A DNA stretch of 64,000 nt from the NCBI RefSeq assembly GCF_025574465.1, contig NZ_JAOBPP010000017.1, forward strand, positions 62,001-126,000. Direction: 5' to 3'. This stretch comes from Kordiimonas aestuarii (lineage in GTDB: Bacteria > Pseudomonadota > Alphaproteobacteria > Sphingomonadales > Kordiimonadaceae). Below are positions 53,464 to 62,861 of the stretch, piece by piece (position 1 is the stretch's first letter; each line of letters starts with the position of its first letter). Made by a program: the position numbers and the translations under genes. The notes under the pieces were generated by a model. It did no database searches. It saw only the letters and a program-made list of their open reading frames with translations, and was not told the DNA's origin.

Positions 53464-54857
53464 TGCGATATCTCCTTGTTATCCAATGTATTCTCCCCAC
53501 TGAGAACAGCCTCGTCCAATACGGCGCGGTCAAGCCGCATGGCCCAGGCAATGATCGGTATCTGTGTTTCTTCTTCACCCCCCCGCACCGGGTTCACAAA
53601 CTGCCACACCAGATCACCCTGGGGCGTAACTTCAATGATGCGTCCGCCGGACGATTCAGTAATTAGGGTATTGCCGTTTGCGAGCCGCTGCTGGTCCGAC
53701 CTGATCGCACTCTCGAGCGGATCGTCCGCGGTTCCCCGATACTGCCAGACGATTTCCATGGTTGCAGGGCTGAATTCGATCACACGGGAGCGCCCTTCCG
53801 GCGTTTTGAAATTGCCATAGTTGTCGAACATCAGAATATTGCCATTCGGCAGGATGTCGGGGTCGTGCTGCCCGATCCAGGGCCCCCTCGCCACCCAGGG
53901 CAGTTCGCCGGTCTCCGGGTCCACGACACCAATGGAATGTGTCTCACGGAAAGAGAGCAAGACCTGCCCTTCCTTGCCAAACGGGAAGTTTGCCGCCTTG
54001 GCCGCGTCAATATACTCCACTGTATTGGTATGAAGCGGGTCAGCACGAGAGAAAGCCGAAACAGTGTAAACCAGTTGTCGATACTGCGAATCTGCGAAGG
54101 ACTGCAGGAGCGTCACGGTGTTGAGCACCTGCCCGTCTGGCGACAGGGTTACAAGATAGTCATCAATTCGGGGGGTCTCAAGATTGGCATAAACTGGCAT
54201 GACCTCACTTTCAATCGCATGTGTGAGGACAAAAATGCGGCCATCGGGCGCGATGTCGAACTGGTGATGCGTGCGTCCTGTATATTTCCAGATAACCTTG
54301 GAGTTGCGGTCCAGTTTCACCAGCCCATACCCGTATGGCGTATCTCCTGCCCCTTCATAGAGGGCGATCAGCTCCCCGCCCGGGGCGACCCTGGCCTGCC
54401 GGAAATAGACATATTCGTCCGGTTGCGGGTTCTCCGGACCGCCGTCTCCTGTCTGATGGAATTGACTGAAGGGCAAGCGCCATTCATGCAGCAGTTTTCC
54501 CTCTTCATCGACAAGGAAAGCCGCGGGCGCGCTACCGGATGTGTAAAGTGTAACACCCGGCTGCATGCGGTTGGAATCCCGGAAGGTAACCCCTTTGCCA
54601 TCGTACCGTGATTTTACCCAAAGGTCGGTATCATAGACGATATGCTGACGGGTCAGCTTGTCATACCAGGCCATGCCGCCCTTGTAGGCGCGCTCAATCA
54701 CTGGCCCCGGGAAATAGCCGACAACGACAGAGAGTGCGCCAAAGAGAAATATGAGCGTAAAAACGCCCACACATGTAATAGCGAGAAAAAACCTGTCACT
54801 GCGATCAGTACTGTTTTCCCCCGCGTCCGGCCCATTTTCCCGAGAGAAACTCTGCAT
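53460..54857 (-). CDS. Arylsulfotransferase (ASST)-like protein
   Basis: 465 residues; one membrane helix (~24-48) anchors a periplasmic beta-propeller. ASST enzymes move sulfate from aryl donors to phenols without PAPS. Propeller features and candidate catalytic residues: RTHHQFDIAPDG, LHTNTVEYID, IGQHDPDILPNGNILMFDN, NGNTLITESSGGRIIEV. First gene of the operon ASST - AYVGPGAGL - membrane protein - PAPS sulfotransferase. Confidence 0.9.
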   Translation of the reverse strand: MQSFSRENGPDAGENSTDRSDRFFLAITCVGVFTLIFLFGALSVVVGYFPGPVIERAYKGGMAWYDKLTRQHIVYDTDLWVKSRYDGKGVTFRDSNRMQPGVTLYTSGSAPAAFLVDEEGKLLHEWRLPFSQFHQTGDGGPENPQPDEYVYFRQARVAPGGELIALYEGAGDTPYGYGLVKLDRNSKVIWKYTGRTHHQFDIAPDGRIFVLTHAIESEVMPVYANLETPRIDDYLVTLSPDGQVLNTVTLLQSFADSQYRQLVYTVSAFSRADPLHTNTVEYIDAAKAANFPFGKEGQVLLSFRETHSIGVVDPETGELPWVARGPWIGQHDPDILPNGNILMFDNYGNFKTPEGRSRVIEFSPATMEIVWQYRGTADDPLESAIRSDQQRLANGNTLITESSGGRIIEVTPQGDLVWQFVNPVRGGEEETQIPIIAWAMRLDRAVLDEAVLSGENTLDNKEISQ

Positions 54858-55184
54858 ATAGGGTCCTTCTGAAACAGCGAAAACTGCCCAAGTTTGCGGC
54901 TAGAAAATGTGTTCTTTCACCATTCAGAGGACACTATAATTGCGGCTTAATCATGTCTCGTTGCTTCCACCGTGCGGAAATGACTGCGTTTTTTTCCATC
55001 GAAGAAAAGATTCCGTGCCCTGCCCCATACTATCAAGGGCCATCAATGCCAGCCCCATAATCCGGACAAAAACAAAGGCCCCGGATGGGCGCCTTTGTTC
55101 GCCTTGGTTTTGGTTGCAGGATTACCCTCACCGCCGCAGGGACACCGAGGCTGCAATGCCAAGGGCTTACGGCGCGATAAGTGA
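54858..55184. other. Non-coding stretch between RTX gene and ASST operon
   Basis: 327 bases. It holds the RTX terminator at 55065 and the presumed promoter region of the arylsulfotransferase operon. I saw no RNA or repeat there. Confidence 0.5.
55065..55099 (-). terminator. Terminator after the RTX gene
   Basis: AACAAAGGC pairs with GCCTTTGTT around an 11-base interval and is followed on the minus strand by TTTGTC. Confidence 0.75.
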
Positions 55185-58031
55185 TCAGAAGGTCATGGTG
55201 ACGCCGCCAAGTTCATCGAGGCCAAGGCCAGCAATAAACACGCTTTCCCCCACAGCCAGTTCGATCATTACGCCATCCACGCCGCCTTGGGTCGCATCGC
55301 TGGCGGCCGCTATTACATCCTCCACGGCGCTGAAAGTGGTGCCATCCACAAAGCTAAGGCTGTCTTCCGCCGCGTCGAAGTCCGTGACAGTATCGCTGCC
55401 TGATTGAGCCCCGAAGACAAAATTATCGGCACCATCACCGCCTGTCAGCGTATCGTCTCCGTCTCCGGCCCACAGGGTATCGTCACCCGCGCCACCGGAA
55501 ACCGTGTCATCGCCCGCCCCGTTGTGGAGAATATCATCGCCGTCACCGCCATTTATGATGTCGTCGCCAGCATTCCCCCAGATCAGATCATCGCCACCAT
55601 CACCGGTCAGGCTGTCGTTACCTGCGCCGCCACCCAGTGAATCGTTGCCGTCAGCCCCTTCAACGGTGTCAGCGCCATCATCCCCGACGCCCGCGTACAC
55701 AAGGTCGTCATCACCGCCGGCCATAATTCGGTCATTGCCTTCGCCACCGCGCAAGGTGTCAACGCCCGTCCCGCCATCGACAGTGTCATCCCCCGCACCG
55801 CCAAAAAGTTGATCATCGTCATTACCGCCGGAGATGTCGTCGTCCCCCGTGCCCCCGTCGACGGTGTCGCGGCCATCACCTGAGGTGATCAGGTCATCAT
55901 CGCCACCGCCGCTGACACTATCGTCCCCCTCGCCGCTTTCCACGGTATCCCGGCCATCGCCGGCCTCAATCTCGTCACCGCCGGCGCTACCTGTAATGGC
56001 GTCAGGCCCGTCGCTGCCGACCACCGGGTCGCCCCCGCTGTCAGGCTCATCTTCATCCGCGTCCTCTACCGTCAGCCAAAAGAACTTTTTGGTGCCGTTA
56101 TGCTCGCCATCAAACGCATTGATACCTATCCGCACCGTGGCTTCGGCTTCATAGTCGAGGCTGATACCGTCCTTCAGCTTCAGGACGCCATCCACAACCT
56201 CAAACCGTTGGTCCGTCAGGATGAAGCTAACGCTGTCCCCGTCCGCATCGCTTGCTGACAACCGACCAACGACCGCGCCCGAGACATTCTCCTGAACCGT
56301 AGTGCTGTCAAGCTGCGCGGCGGAAGGAGCCTGATTACCCGGCGGCGTGCCGATATCAAGGTTAACGGTCGCGAGGATTTCCGGATCACGCCCACGGTAG
56401 CCTGTCTGGATGGTCAGAGTTGCTGCGTCATCGCCCTTGACGCCAGTTGCGCTGGTATACCGGATGTTCGAGGGGTCGCTCAGGTATGTGTTAATATTTT
56501 CAATAGTACCTGAGATGGTGAGCGTTGCGCCAATTGCTTCGCTGGGCGATGCCGACGGCGCCTGGCCCTCTATTCTCATGCCTTCCCGCCCGTTTATCAA
56601 ATCTGAACTGCCTATTTTCAGCCCACTTACGCGTGTCGCAGTTAATGTGCCGGTGTCAACAGACAACACAATGGTTATCAAATCGCTATCCTCGTCCGCC
56701 AACGTTGCGGCCGACAGGTCAATATTCGATGCTTCTTCAATCTCGACATGGATATCAGTTGGCGTGCCGGTAAGAGTTGGCCCTTCATCCAACACCACCG
56801 TCACGGTCGAGCCGATACCGCCGCTTGCCATACCGTCGCCACTATCCGAAATATTGCTAAGGTAAAATGTTCTCGTATCTGCCACTGTTGGGCTGTCTGC
56901 AGTATTCCTGTAGGTAATACCTTCAACAAAATCCTCAACTCTGCTTTGGCTCCAGTTGCTGAATGAAAACACAACATTCATCCCGCTTGAGGTAGCGCTC
57001 ACAGAATAGGAAAGGCCGCTTTGAAATGAAGCAGAACGACCATCGACAAGGGCAACCGTGATGTCGGAGATGTAGAGATATTCATCTCCTTCATCCACCA
57101 CGCCATCAACATACAATGTGAAACCCGCAATAGTTTGTCCGGCCTCAATCGGATCCATCGTCACACCCGAGAACAGGCTTTTCGCGCTGCCGTACTGCGT
57201 GAACGTGGGGTCAAGAGCCGTGGCAGACACCTCCGGCACATCTTCCACGGCCTCTACATCAAACGGTTTATCTTCTGTGGCGCTACCGTTGTTGGCATCA
57301 GTTGCCGTAACGGTCACGGTACGGGTGAGCGTACTGGGGTCATCTGACGTATTTTCGTATGTAACGCTGCGCAGCACTTCCTGCACGATATCGTTGGTTG
57401 CGCTGTCACCGAACGTAATGGTCAGCGCAGTGCCGCCCGAGACCGTGCCGCCAGAGGCGCTCAGGGTGCCTACTGTCACACCGCCCGCAAGCAGGTCCGT
57501 GCCCGAGACCGAAATATCAATGCTGTCGTTATTACTGTCCTGAATACCGATCTCATCGGCATCTGTATTGTTACCGGTGATCTGGATTACAAGAGTGCCA
57601 CCGTCCCAATCTGCGTCGCCGTCGCTATCCGACAGACGGCCCGAGGACGCCAGGTACATGGCCTCGTCGCCTTCGGTAAAAGTAGGTTCTTCTTCCGGCA
57701 CGGTATCGAGGGACGGATCGGTATTGACGAGCAGAGACGTGGGGAAAGCACTAGCCGTGACGCCTGCGACGCTGTCACCATCCACGTCACCATTGGTGGT
57801 GAACTTGGAGTTAATGACGAGTTGCTCATGATAGGCGAACGTGATGGCGTCACTCTGTAAGCCCTCTGTACTCCTGTCCAGGTCAAAGGCGATCGGATCA
57901 TCGCTTTGGACATTGCCTATGGCCTTGCGGAGCGACAGGTCGCAGCCGTCGCTCATATCGGTTGCCAGATCTGTATCGGTGATGTTGTCAACGCCACTAT
58001 CACTATTGGTGGTTACGATGCGCGTAGCCAT
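55185..58031 (-). CDS. Large secreted RTX protein with CSLREA and cadherin-like domains
   Basis: 948 residues with no Sec signal. The start contains a CSLREA-type motif (GCDLSLRKAI). The middle consists of repeated beta domains (VTVTATDANNGSATE; ATLTIQTGY; a cadherin/VCBS-like DADGDSVSFILTDQRFEV). About residues 670-870 are roughly 20 RTX repeats of the GGxGxD type (e.g. GGAGDDTVDGG), which bind calcium. The end resembles a type I secretion signal. No T1SS transporter is in the window, so it must use one elsewhere. Probable adhesin or surface protein. Confidence 0.9.
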   Translation of the reverse strand: MATRIVTTNSDSGVDNITDTDLATDMSDGCDLSLRKAIGNVQSDDPIAFDLDRSTEGLQSDAITFAYHEQLVINSKFTTNGDVDGDSVAGVTASAFPTSLLVNTDPSLDTVPEEEPTFTEGDEAMYLASSGRLSDSDGDADWDGGTLVIQITGNNTDADEIGIQDSNNDSIDISVSGTDLLAGGVTVGTLSASGGTVSGGTALTITFGDSATNDIVQEVLRSVTYENTSDDPSTLTRTVTVTATDANNGSATEDKPFDVEAVEDVPEVSATALDPTFTQYGSAKSLFSGVTMDPIEAGQTIAGFTLYVDGVVDEGDEYLYISDITVALVDGRSASFQSGLSYSVSATSSGMNVVFSFSNWSQSRVEDFVEGITYRNTADSPTVADTRTFYLSNISDSGDGMASGGIGSTVTVVLDEGPTLTGTPTDIHVEIEEASNIDLSAATLADEDSDLITIVLSVDTGTLTATRVSGLKIGSSDLINGREGMRIEGQAPSASPSEAIGATLTISGTIENINTYLSDPSNIRYTSATGVKGDDAATLTIQTGYRGRDPEILATVNLDIGTPPGNQAPSAAQLDSTTVQENVSGAVVGRLSASDADGDSVSFILTDQRFEVVDGVLKLKDGISLDYEAEATVRIGINAFDGEHNGTKKFFWLTVEDADEDEPDSGGDPVVGSDGPDAITGSAGGDEIEAGDGRDTVESGEGDDSVSGGGDDDLITSGDGRDTVDGGTGDDDISGGNDDDQLFGGAGDDTVDGGTGVDTLRGGEGNDRIMAGGDDDLVYAGVGDDGADTVEGADGNDSLGGGAGNDSLTGDGGDDLIWGNAGDDIINGGDGDDILHNGAGDDTVSGGAGDDTLWAGDGDDTLTGGDGADNFVFGAQSGSDTVTDFDAAEDSLSFVDGTTFSAVEDVIAAASDATQGGVDGVMIELAVGESVFIAGLGLDELGGVTMTF

Positions 58032-58076
58032 AGCCCGCCTCCCCTAATATTGGTAATTGGTAAAAATGATTGTTAC

Positions 58077-58682
58077 TCAGGCAACAGCGCTCACGGGCAA
58101 GGGCTCGGCCTTGTCTCCAGTGATGATACGGGCGCAGCTGTCTTTCAGGTTTTTCCAGAAATTGAGCCTGCCACATTGCTCAAACAGGTCTGGCGGCAGG
58201 ATGGTGTTCCGTGGCGTTGGCTCGACCTTGCGGTGTACTGTGTGCAGGCCCCCCAGCCCGAGCTGCTCGTCAAACGCGCTGGAATGAACCTGGCGGCCAA
58301 GGCTGTCCATCACCCAGGCTACATTGCACGCGCCGCACAGCATCCTGGCGACCGGGAACAGCCCCGTAACCGCCGAAAGGTTGGCTGTCCACGCCCGGTT
58401 GGTATCAAACACCGGGCGGCGCCCGTTCGGCAGATCAGCGTAAAGACTGTCAAACAACCCGTGTGACAGACGCTGGCGTTGAGCCACCGACACCATGGTC
58501 GATAATTCCGTGCCCACGCTGGCGGAGCCAATCAGATTGCTGAACAAAGGGCCCACCGGACGCGTCATACCTGCGTGGAATTTTGGGTTCTGCCGCAGAA
58601 TAGCCGAAAGAAGGATGGCGCCGGCGCGAAGGAGGCCGGAGATAAAATGAAAGTCCCGCCGGGCGTCTGAAGTGCCTGTCAT
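58077..58682 (-). pseudogene. Decayed sulfotransferase, internal deletion
   Basis: 201 residues, against about 290 in the family. The start matches sulfotransferases that open FISGLPRSGSTLLSAIL, but the loop here is GLLRAGAI (residues 16-23). FHAGMTRPVGPLFSNLIG and FDTNRAWTANLSAV are intact; then about 95 residues are missing in frame before LHTVHRKVEPTPRNTILPPD. The PAPS loop has lost its key residues. I read it as a pseudogene that still has an open frame, or as a repurposed protein. It is just upstream of the RTX gene. Confidence 0.8.
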
Positions 58683-58842
58683 CGTCGCTTACCCTTTACC
58701 TGAAAGCCTGAGCGTGGTTTGCTCGGCAAGGGTCAGGCAAGGGACAGCACAAAACAATCGCCCAAAAGGGTGATTGACGTCGCTTTTTTAAATGCGGAAA
58801 ATGCAAATCACTCCATGGGGATACCTCCCATTAAGGCGGGAT

Positions 58843-60186
58843 ATGAAACCAGCAGACAGCAACAGGGAACAACGCTCCCGTTTTACGCTTTGGCAATTGA
58901 TATCATATGGCTTTCTGACAGCGCCGCTGGCGATGGGTGGTTTTGCGCTCGTGATGTTCGTGCCCACGTTCTACGCCGTTGACTTGGGACTGGGCCTGGG
59001 GCTGGTTGGCGGCATTTTTGTCGCTGGACGCCTGTTCGACGTCATCACCGACCCCGTTATCGGCCATATGAGTGATGAAACCTGCTCACGCTTCGGCCCG
59101 CGAAAACCATGGATGATGGTGGGTGTGCCCGGTTTTGCACTGGCGGTTTTCCTGCTGCTGATGCCGCCCGAGGGCGCGGGCCTCGGTTATCTCCTGATGG
59201 CCAGTGCCCTCTATTTTTTATTCTACACCGTTCTTGATGTGCCCTATTCCTCGGTTGGGCTTGAAGTTTCGCCCCACGTGCACGAGCGATCGGTGCTGGC
59301 AAGTTCCAAGGCGGCATTCCAGATCATCGGTGCGCTTACTGTGGCGCTAGTGCCCTTTGCCCTCGCGCTGCCCGTGGCGCCCTCGCTATCGTTGGTGGCG
59401 AAGCTTGTACTCATAACCTCGCTTGTCGGTCTAGTACTGTTTCTTCGCTTCGTGCCTGTGCGCACCCGCGCCGTCACCGCAGGAAAGGCCGGCTTTGTTG
59501 CTTCGCTGAAAACCATATGGGCCAGCGCGCCCTACCGCCTGCTTATCCTGTGTTTCCTGATTGTCCAGGCTGCCAACGCGCTTTCCGCCGGACTTATGGT
59601 GCTATTTGTCACCCATGTGATCAAGGCCCCGCAGATGATTGGCCTGTTTATGGGCCTGCTGCTGCTGTCCACCGCGCTGTTTCTGCCATTTTGGGTCATG
59701 CTGTCCAAATGGCGGAGCAAACGCTTTGCCTGGCAGGCTTCGATCCTGCTGTGCTGCGTGAACCTGCTTGCCGTTTTGTTTCTCGGTGAGGGAAGCATCA
59801 TGGGCGCAGCGCTTGTTTCAATGCTGCTGGGTGCCTGTTTCGGCTGCGATGCCATCATGCCCACCTCCGTGCTCGCCGATATTGTGTACACCGGCGAACA
59901 GGAAGGGAAAAACCGATTGGGAGGGCTTTTCCTCGCGCTCAAGAATTCGGTGTCAAAGCTGGCCTTTGTCGTACCCATGGGGTTGGCTTTCCCCGTGTTG
60001 GAGGCGGTCGGTTTTAACAAGAGTGGCGATAATTCATCCTTTCAGCTCATGACTCTGGTCTTTTTCTATGCGCTTCTTCCCCTCGGGCTGCGGTTGGTGG
60101 CTTGCCTGCTGCTCAGCCGGTTGCCGCTGGTGGCAGAAAACGGCAGGGAACGCACTTCTACCCGCTCGGCGGTTGAGGCTGCCTGA
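58843..60186 (+). CDS. GPH-family sugar:cation symporter (MFS)
   Basis: 447 residues from the ATG at 58843 (AAGGCGGG before it), 12 predicted helices. GPH motifs: FVAGRLFDVITDPVIGHMSD, RFGPRKPWMMVG, DVPYSSVGLEVSP, and TSVLADIVYTGEQEGKNRLG. It probably imports a sugar or uronide. The hybrid kinase follows at once (TGA, then GTG at 60188), so both share a transcript. Confidence 0.92.
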   Translation: MKPADSNREQRSRFTLWQLISYGFLTAPLAMGGFALVMFVPTFYAVDLGLGLGLVGGIFVAGRLFDVITDPVIGHMSDETCSRFGPRKPWMMVGVPGFALAVFLLLMPPEGAGLGYLLMASALYFLFYTVLDVPYSSVGLEVSPHVHERSVLASSKAAFQIIGALTVALVPFALALPVAPSLSLVAKLVLITSLVGLVLFLRFVPVRTRAVTAGKAGFVASLKTIWASAPYRLLILCFLIVQAANALSAGLMVLFVTHVIKAPQMIGLFMGLLLLSTALFLPFWVMLSKWRSKRFAWQASILLCCVNLLAVLFLGEGSIMGAALVSMLLGACFGCDAIMPTSVLADIVYTGEQEGKNRLGGLFLALKNSVSKLAFVVPMGLAFPVLEAVGFNKSGDNSSFQLMTLVFFYALLPLGLRLVACLLLSRLPLVAENGRERTSTRSAVEAA

Positions 60187-60187
60187 C

Positions 60188-61939
60188 GTGGGCGACAACC
60201 CGACATACGACCTGAAAGATGTGCGGGTCGAACAAGCAACCTTGCTCAGGAAGCGGACGGTGGGGTCCTGCCTGTTCGTCCAGTTCATCATCATCAACTA
60301 TTTTATCATCCTGTATTTCGTTGGATATGAACAGAAAGCCATCCTTTGGCTTTGTGCTTCGTCCCCGATGGTCGGCCTCGTGTATCTTTACGGCACCAGG
60401 ATACTGCCAGAAGGGATAACCCACGCCAATGTCGGTGCCTACCTGCACGGACATATCCTGATTTGTTGCCTCACCGGCGCCCTTTGGTCCGCCTTCTCCA
60501 TCTATTTGATCGACTGGTCGTCATATTTCACCGTTTTTGTCGCTTGCGTGCTTGTATTCAGCATCACGGTTGGTGGCATGTTCCCCAATTCCGCCTACCG
60601 TCCGGGCTATATCGGGCTGGCGGCCTTCGCGCTGCTGCCGCTTGCGTTTTACATTCTTATTTTTGCCGAGTGGCCAACCCGGCTTTTGGGCTTCGCCACC
60701 TTTGTGTATTTTGGCTTCGGCATGATCACAAGCGCACGCGCCGAACTGGACATGCGTGAAGCCATTACCGCCCGCAACTCCCGCGAGCTGATGGAAAAAG
60801 TGAAGGCACAAAACGAGATTATCCGCCGAGTGAACGAAGAAAAGCACCGCTTTCTCGCCGCCACCAGCCACGACCTGTCACAGCCGATCCATGCGCAGGG
60901 CTTTTTCATTCAGGCACTACGGCAACACCTCAAGACCGCGCCGCAGCGCGAACTACTGGACAAAATCGAGCTGACATGGCTGCGGCAAAGTCAGTTTCTG
61001 CGGGGGCTTACTGATGTAACCCATCTCGATAGCGGCACGATCCGCGCCAATCCTTCTTTGGTACACCTTGACCGCGAAATGCAGGCCGTTCTTGATGAAT
61101 TCAAGGACCAGGCCGCACAGAAACAGCTCCGCCTGACGGGTCAGTTCGACACCATCATGGGTACAACGGACCCCGTTCTCCTCAATCGTATCGTACGCAA
61201 CCTGATGGCTAATTCCCTGAAATACACACCGGCAGGTGGCGCCGTCACGCTCGGGCTCACCAGCACAGCCCAAACGGCAATAATAACCGTTGCAGACACA
61301 GGCCCCGGTATTCCCGAAGCCGACCAGAAGCGCATTTTCGACGAATATGTACAGCTTGGAAACGGGACCGCGCAGGACGGCGTTGGCCTTGGCCTTTCCA
61401 TCGTCAAAAGACTGTGCCAGCTTCTCGGTATCAAGCTTGGTTTATCTTCAGCTCCCGGACAAGGCACAAGCTTCACGCTGGCGATGTCACTTACCCGGAC
61501 TGCACAGACCGAAGACGCTTATAATGGCAGTGCCCGCAGCGCCAGCCGGTTTGCAACCGCCCCGCTTGTGGTGCTGGTGGACGATGAGGAGCCAATCCGT
61601 GACGCCATGGCAAGCCTGCTGACAGACTGGGGCTGCCAGGTAATCTGCGGCGCAGACGCGGATGAGGTCCTCGGGCCCGTTTCAGCAACGCCTGAGGTGC
61701 CCAGCCTGCTGATCATCGACAGGATGTTAGGCCCCGGACCAGACGGAATAGTGCTGATCGAGCGGCTACGCGAGGAAGTGAATGAAGACACCCCCGCAGT
61801 GCTCATGAGCGGCGCAGCGGTTTCCGCCACGGATCAGGCGCATGTTCCTGACATGCAGTTTCTGGCCAAGCCGGTCGATCCCGCCGCGCTGCACCGCATC
61901 CTTGAACGTGTAACCAGTCAGACAAAAGTACGCCGATAG
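60188..61939 (+). CDS. Hybrid sensor histidine kinase with receiver domain
   Basis: 583 residues from the GTG at 60188, one base after the transporter stop. About six N-terminal membrane helices (to residue ~195), a coiled stretch, the HisKA H-box (AATSHDLSQPIHAQG), the N-box NRIVRNLMANSLKYTP, G-boxes DTGPGIPEADQKRIFDEY and DGVGLGLSIVKRL, and a C-terminal receiver (VVLVDDEEPIRDAM, LLIIDRMLGPGPDGI, LMSGAAV, KPVD). No periplasmic domain. Its partner may be the response regulator encoded opposite it. Confidence 0.92.
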   Translation: MGDNPTYDLKDVRVEQATLLRKRTVGSCLFVQFIIINYFIILYFVGYEQKAILWLCASSPMVGLVYLYGTRILPEGITHANVGAYLHGHILICCLTGALWSAFSIYLIDWSSYFTVFVACVLVFSITVGGMFPNSAYRPGYIGLAAFALLPLAFYILIFAEWPTRLLGFATFVYFGFGMITSARAELDMREAITARNSRELMEKVKAQNEIIRRVNEEKHRFLAATSHDLSQPIHAQGFFIQALRQHLKTAPQRELLDKIELTWLRQSQFLRGLTDVTHLDSGTIRANPSLVHLDREMQAVLDEFKDQAAQKQLRLTGQFDTIMGTTDPVLLNRIVRNLMANSLKYTPAGGAVTLGLTSTAQTAIITVADTGPGIPEADQKRIFDEYVQLGNGTAQDGVGLGLSIVKRLCQLLGIKLGLSSAPGQGTSFTLAMSLTRTAQTEDAYNGSARSASRFATAPLVVLVDDEEPIRDAMASLLTDWGCQVICGADADEVLGPVSATPEVPSLLIIDRMLGPGPDGIVLIERLREEVNEDTPAVLMSGAAVSATDQAHVPDMQFLAKPVDPAALHRILERVTSQTKVRR

Positions 61940-61953
61940 GCGGCCTCACGCAC

Positions 61954-62619
61954 TCATATCAGGCCAAGCGCCTGCGCCTTGCGCACACAAGCGGTTCGCT
62001 TGTTCACACCCAGCGCCGTAAATATGTGTCTCAGGTGGGTTTTCACCGTGTTTTCGCTGATCGCAAGCCTGTTTGATATCTCTTTGTTGGATGCGCCCTG
62101 CGAAATCATTTTCAGCACCTCAGTCTGGCGTTTTCCGAGGCTGGGCAACGGGTCGGTCAGCGCACAAGCCTCATCAAACCGCACACTATCCACCGGTTCG
62201 GCGCTCATACCGCCAAGTTTTTCATAGCCTTCAAAAAAACTCCCTCCAGCCAGCAGGCTCTCCACGGCTCTCTGCAAGGTCTCGTTGTCAGCGGATTTAT
62301 GCACAAATCCGCTGGCCCCCAGCCGCACCATCTCGGCAATCGGAGGGTCGGTATTGATCCCCGACAGCATCAGGATGGGCACGCGCTTGTTGTGGGCTCG
62401 GGCCGCAGCAACAAAGGCCAGCCCATTCATCTGGTCCATAATCAGATCGCAGATGATCAGATCGTACTGTGTGTTGTTTTCGAGGCTGCCCAGCAAGTTA
62501 ACCGGCATGTGGAAATTGCTGACCGCATAGTGCGGAGCCATGCTTTCCACCAGCATGGAAATGCCGTCAAGAAACATTCGGTGGTCATCCAGAACCACAA
62601 TTTTTACGGTATCAGCCAC
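61954..62619 (-). CDS. LuxR/NarL-type response regulator
   Basis: 221 residues: a receiver domain with DD near 11 and phospho-acceptor D58 (IICDLIMDQMNG), then K107-like HKSAD, and a C-terminal LuxR helix-turn-helix (KRQTEVLKMISQGASNKEIS, ENTVKTHLRHIFTALGVNKR). It is convergent with the hybrid kinase and divergent from the second TonB receptor gene, so it could link the two. Confidence 0.93.
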   Translation of the reverse strand: MADTVKIVVLDDHRMFLDGISMLVESMAPHYAVSNFHMPVNLLGSLENNTQYDLIICDLIMDQMNGLAFVAAARAHNKRVPILMLSGINTDPPIAEMVRLGASGFVHKSADNETLQRAVESLLAGGSFFEGYEKLGGMSAEPVDSVRFDEACALTDPLPSLGKRQTEVLKMISQGASNKEISNRLAISENTVKTHLRHIFTALGVNKRTACVRKAQALGLI

Positions 62620-62861
62620 GACGCCCCTTTATCCGCCCCAACGTGTGCGTGCCGCAAATCTAATCAGGAGTGCCCCCGTTAATCAAGTGCCTGCTGGCTA
62701 TACCCTGGGAAGAACAAGGCCCACTACATAAACCTGCAACCACTCCGGCTAATATACGCCGCCACCTGTGATGGTTTTCCTCCATGAGACAACAAATAAT
62801 TCATATATCTTCATAACTTAGGGTGATATAGCTGTCCTTCGCATGCGTGACCAGGGGGCAT

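Noticed and set aside
55404..56154. Pro/Ser-rich plus-strand frames and tandem repeats that could look like a repeat array
   Set aside because: They come from the RTX calcium-binding repeats on the minus strand; the unit is nine residues of protein, not a CRISPR spacer pattern.
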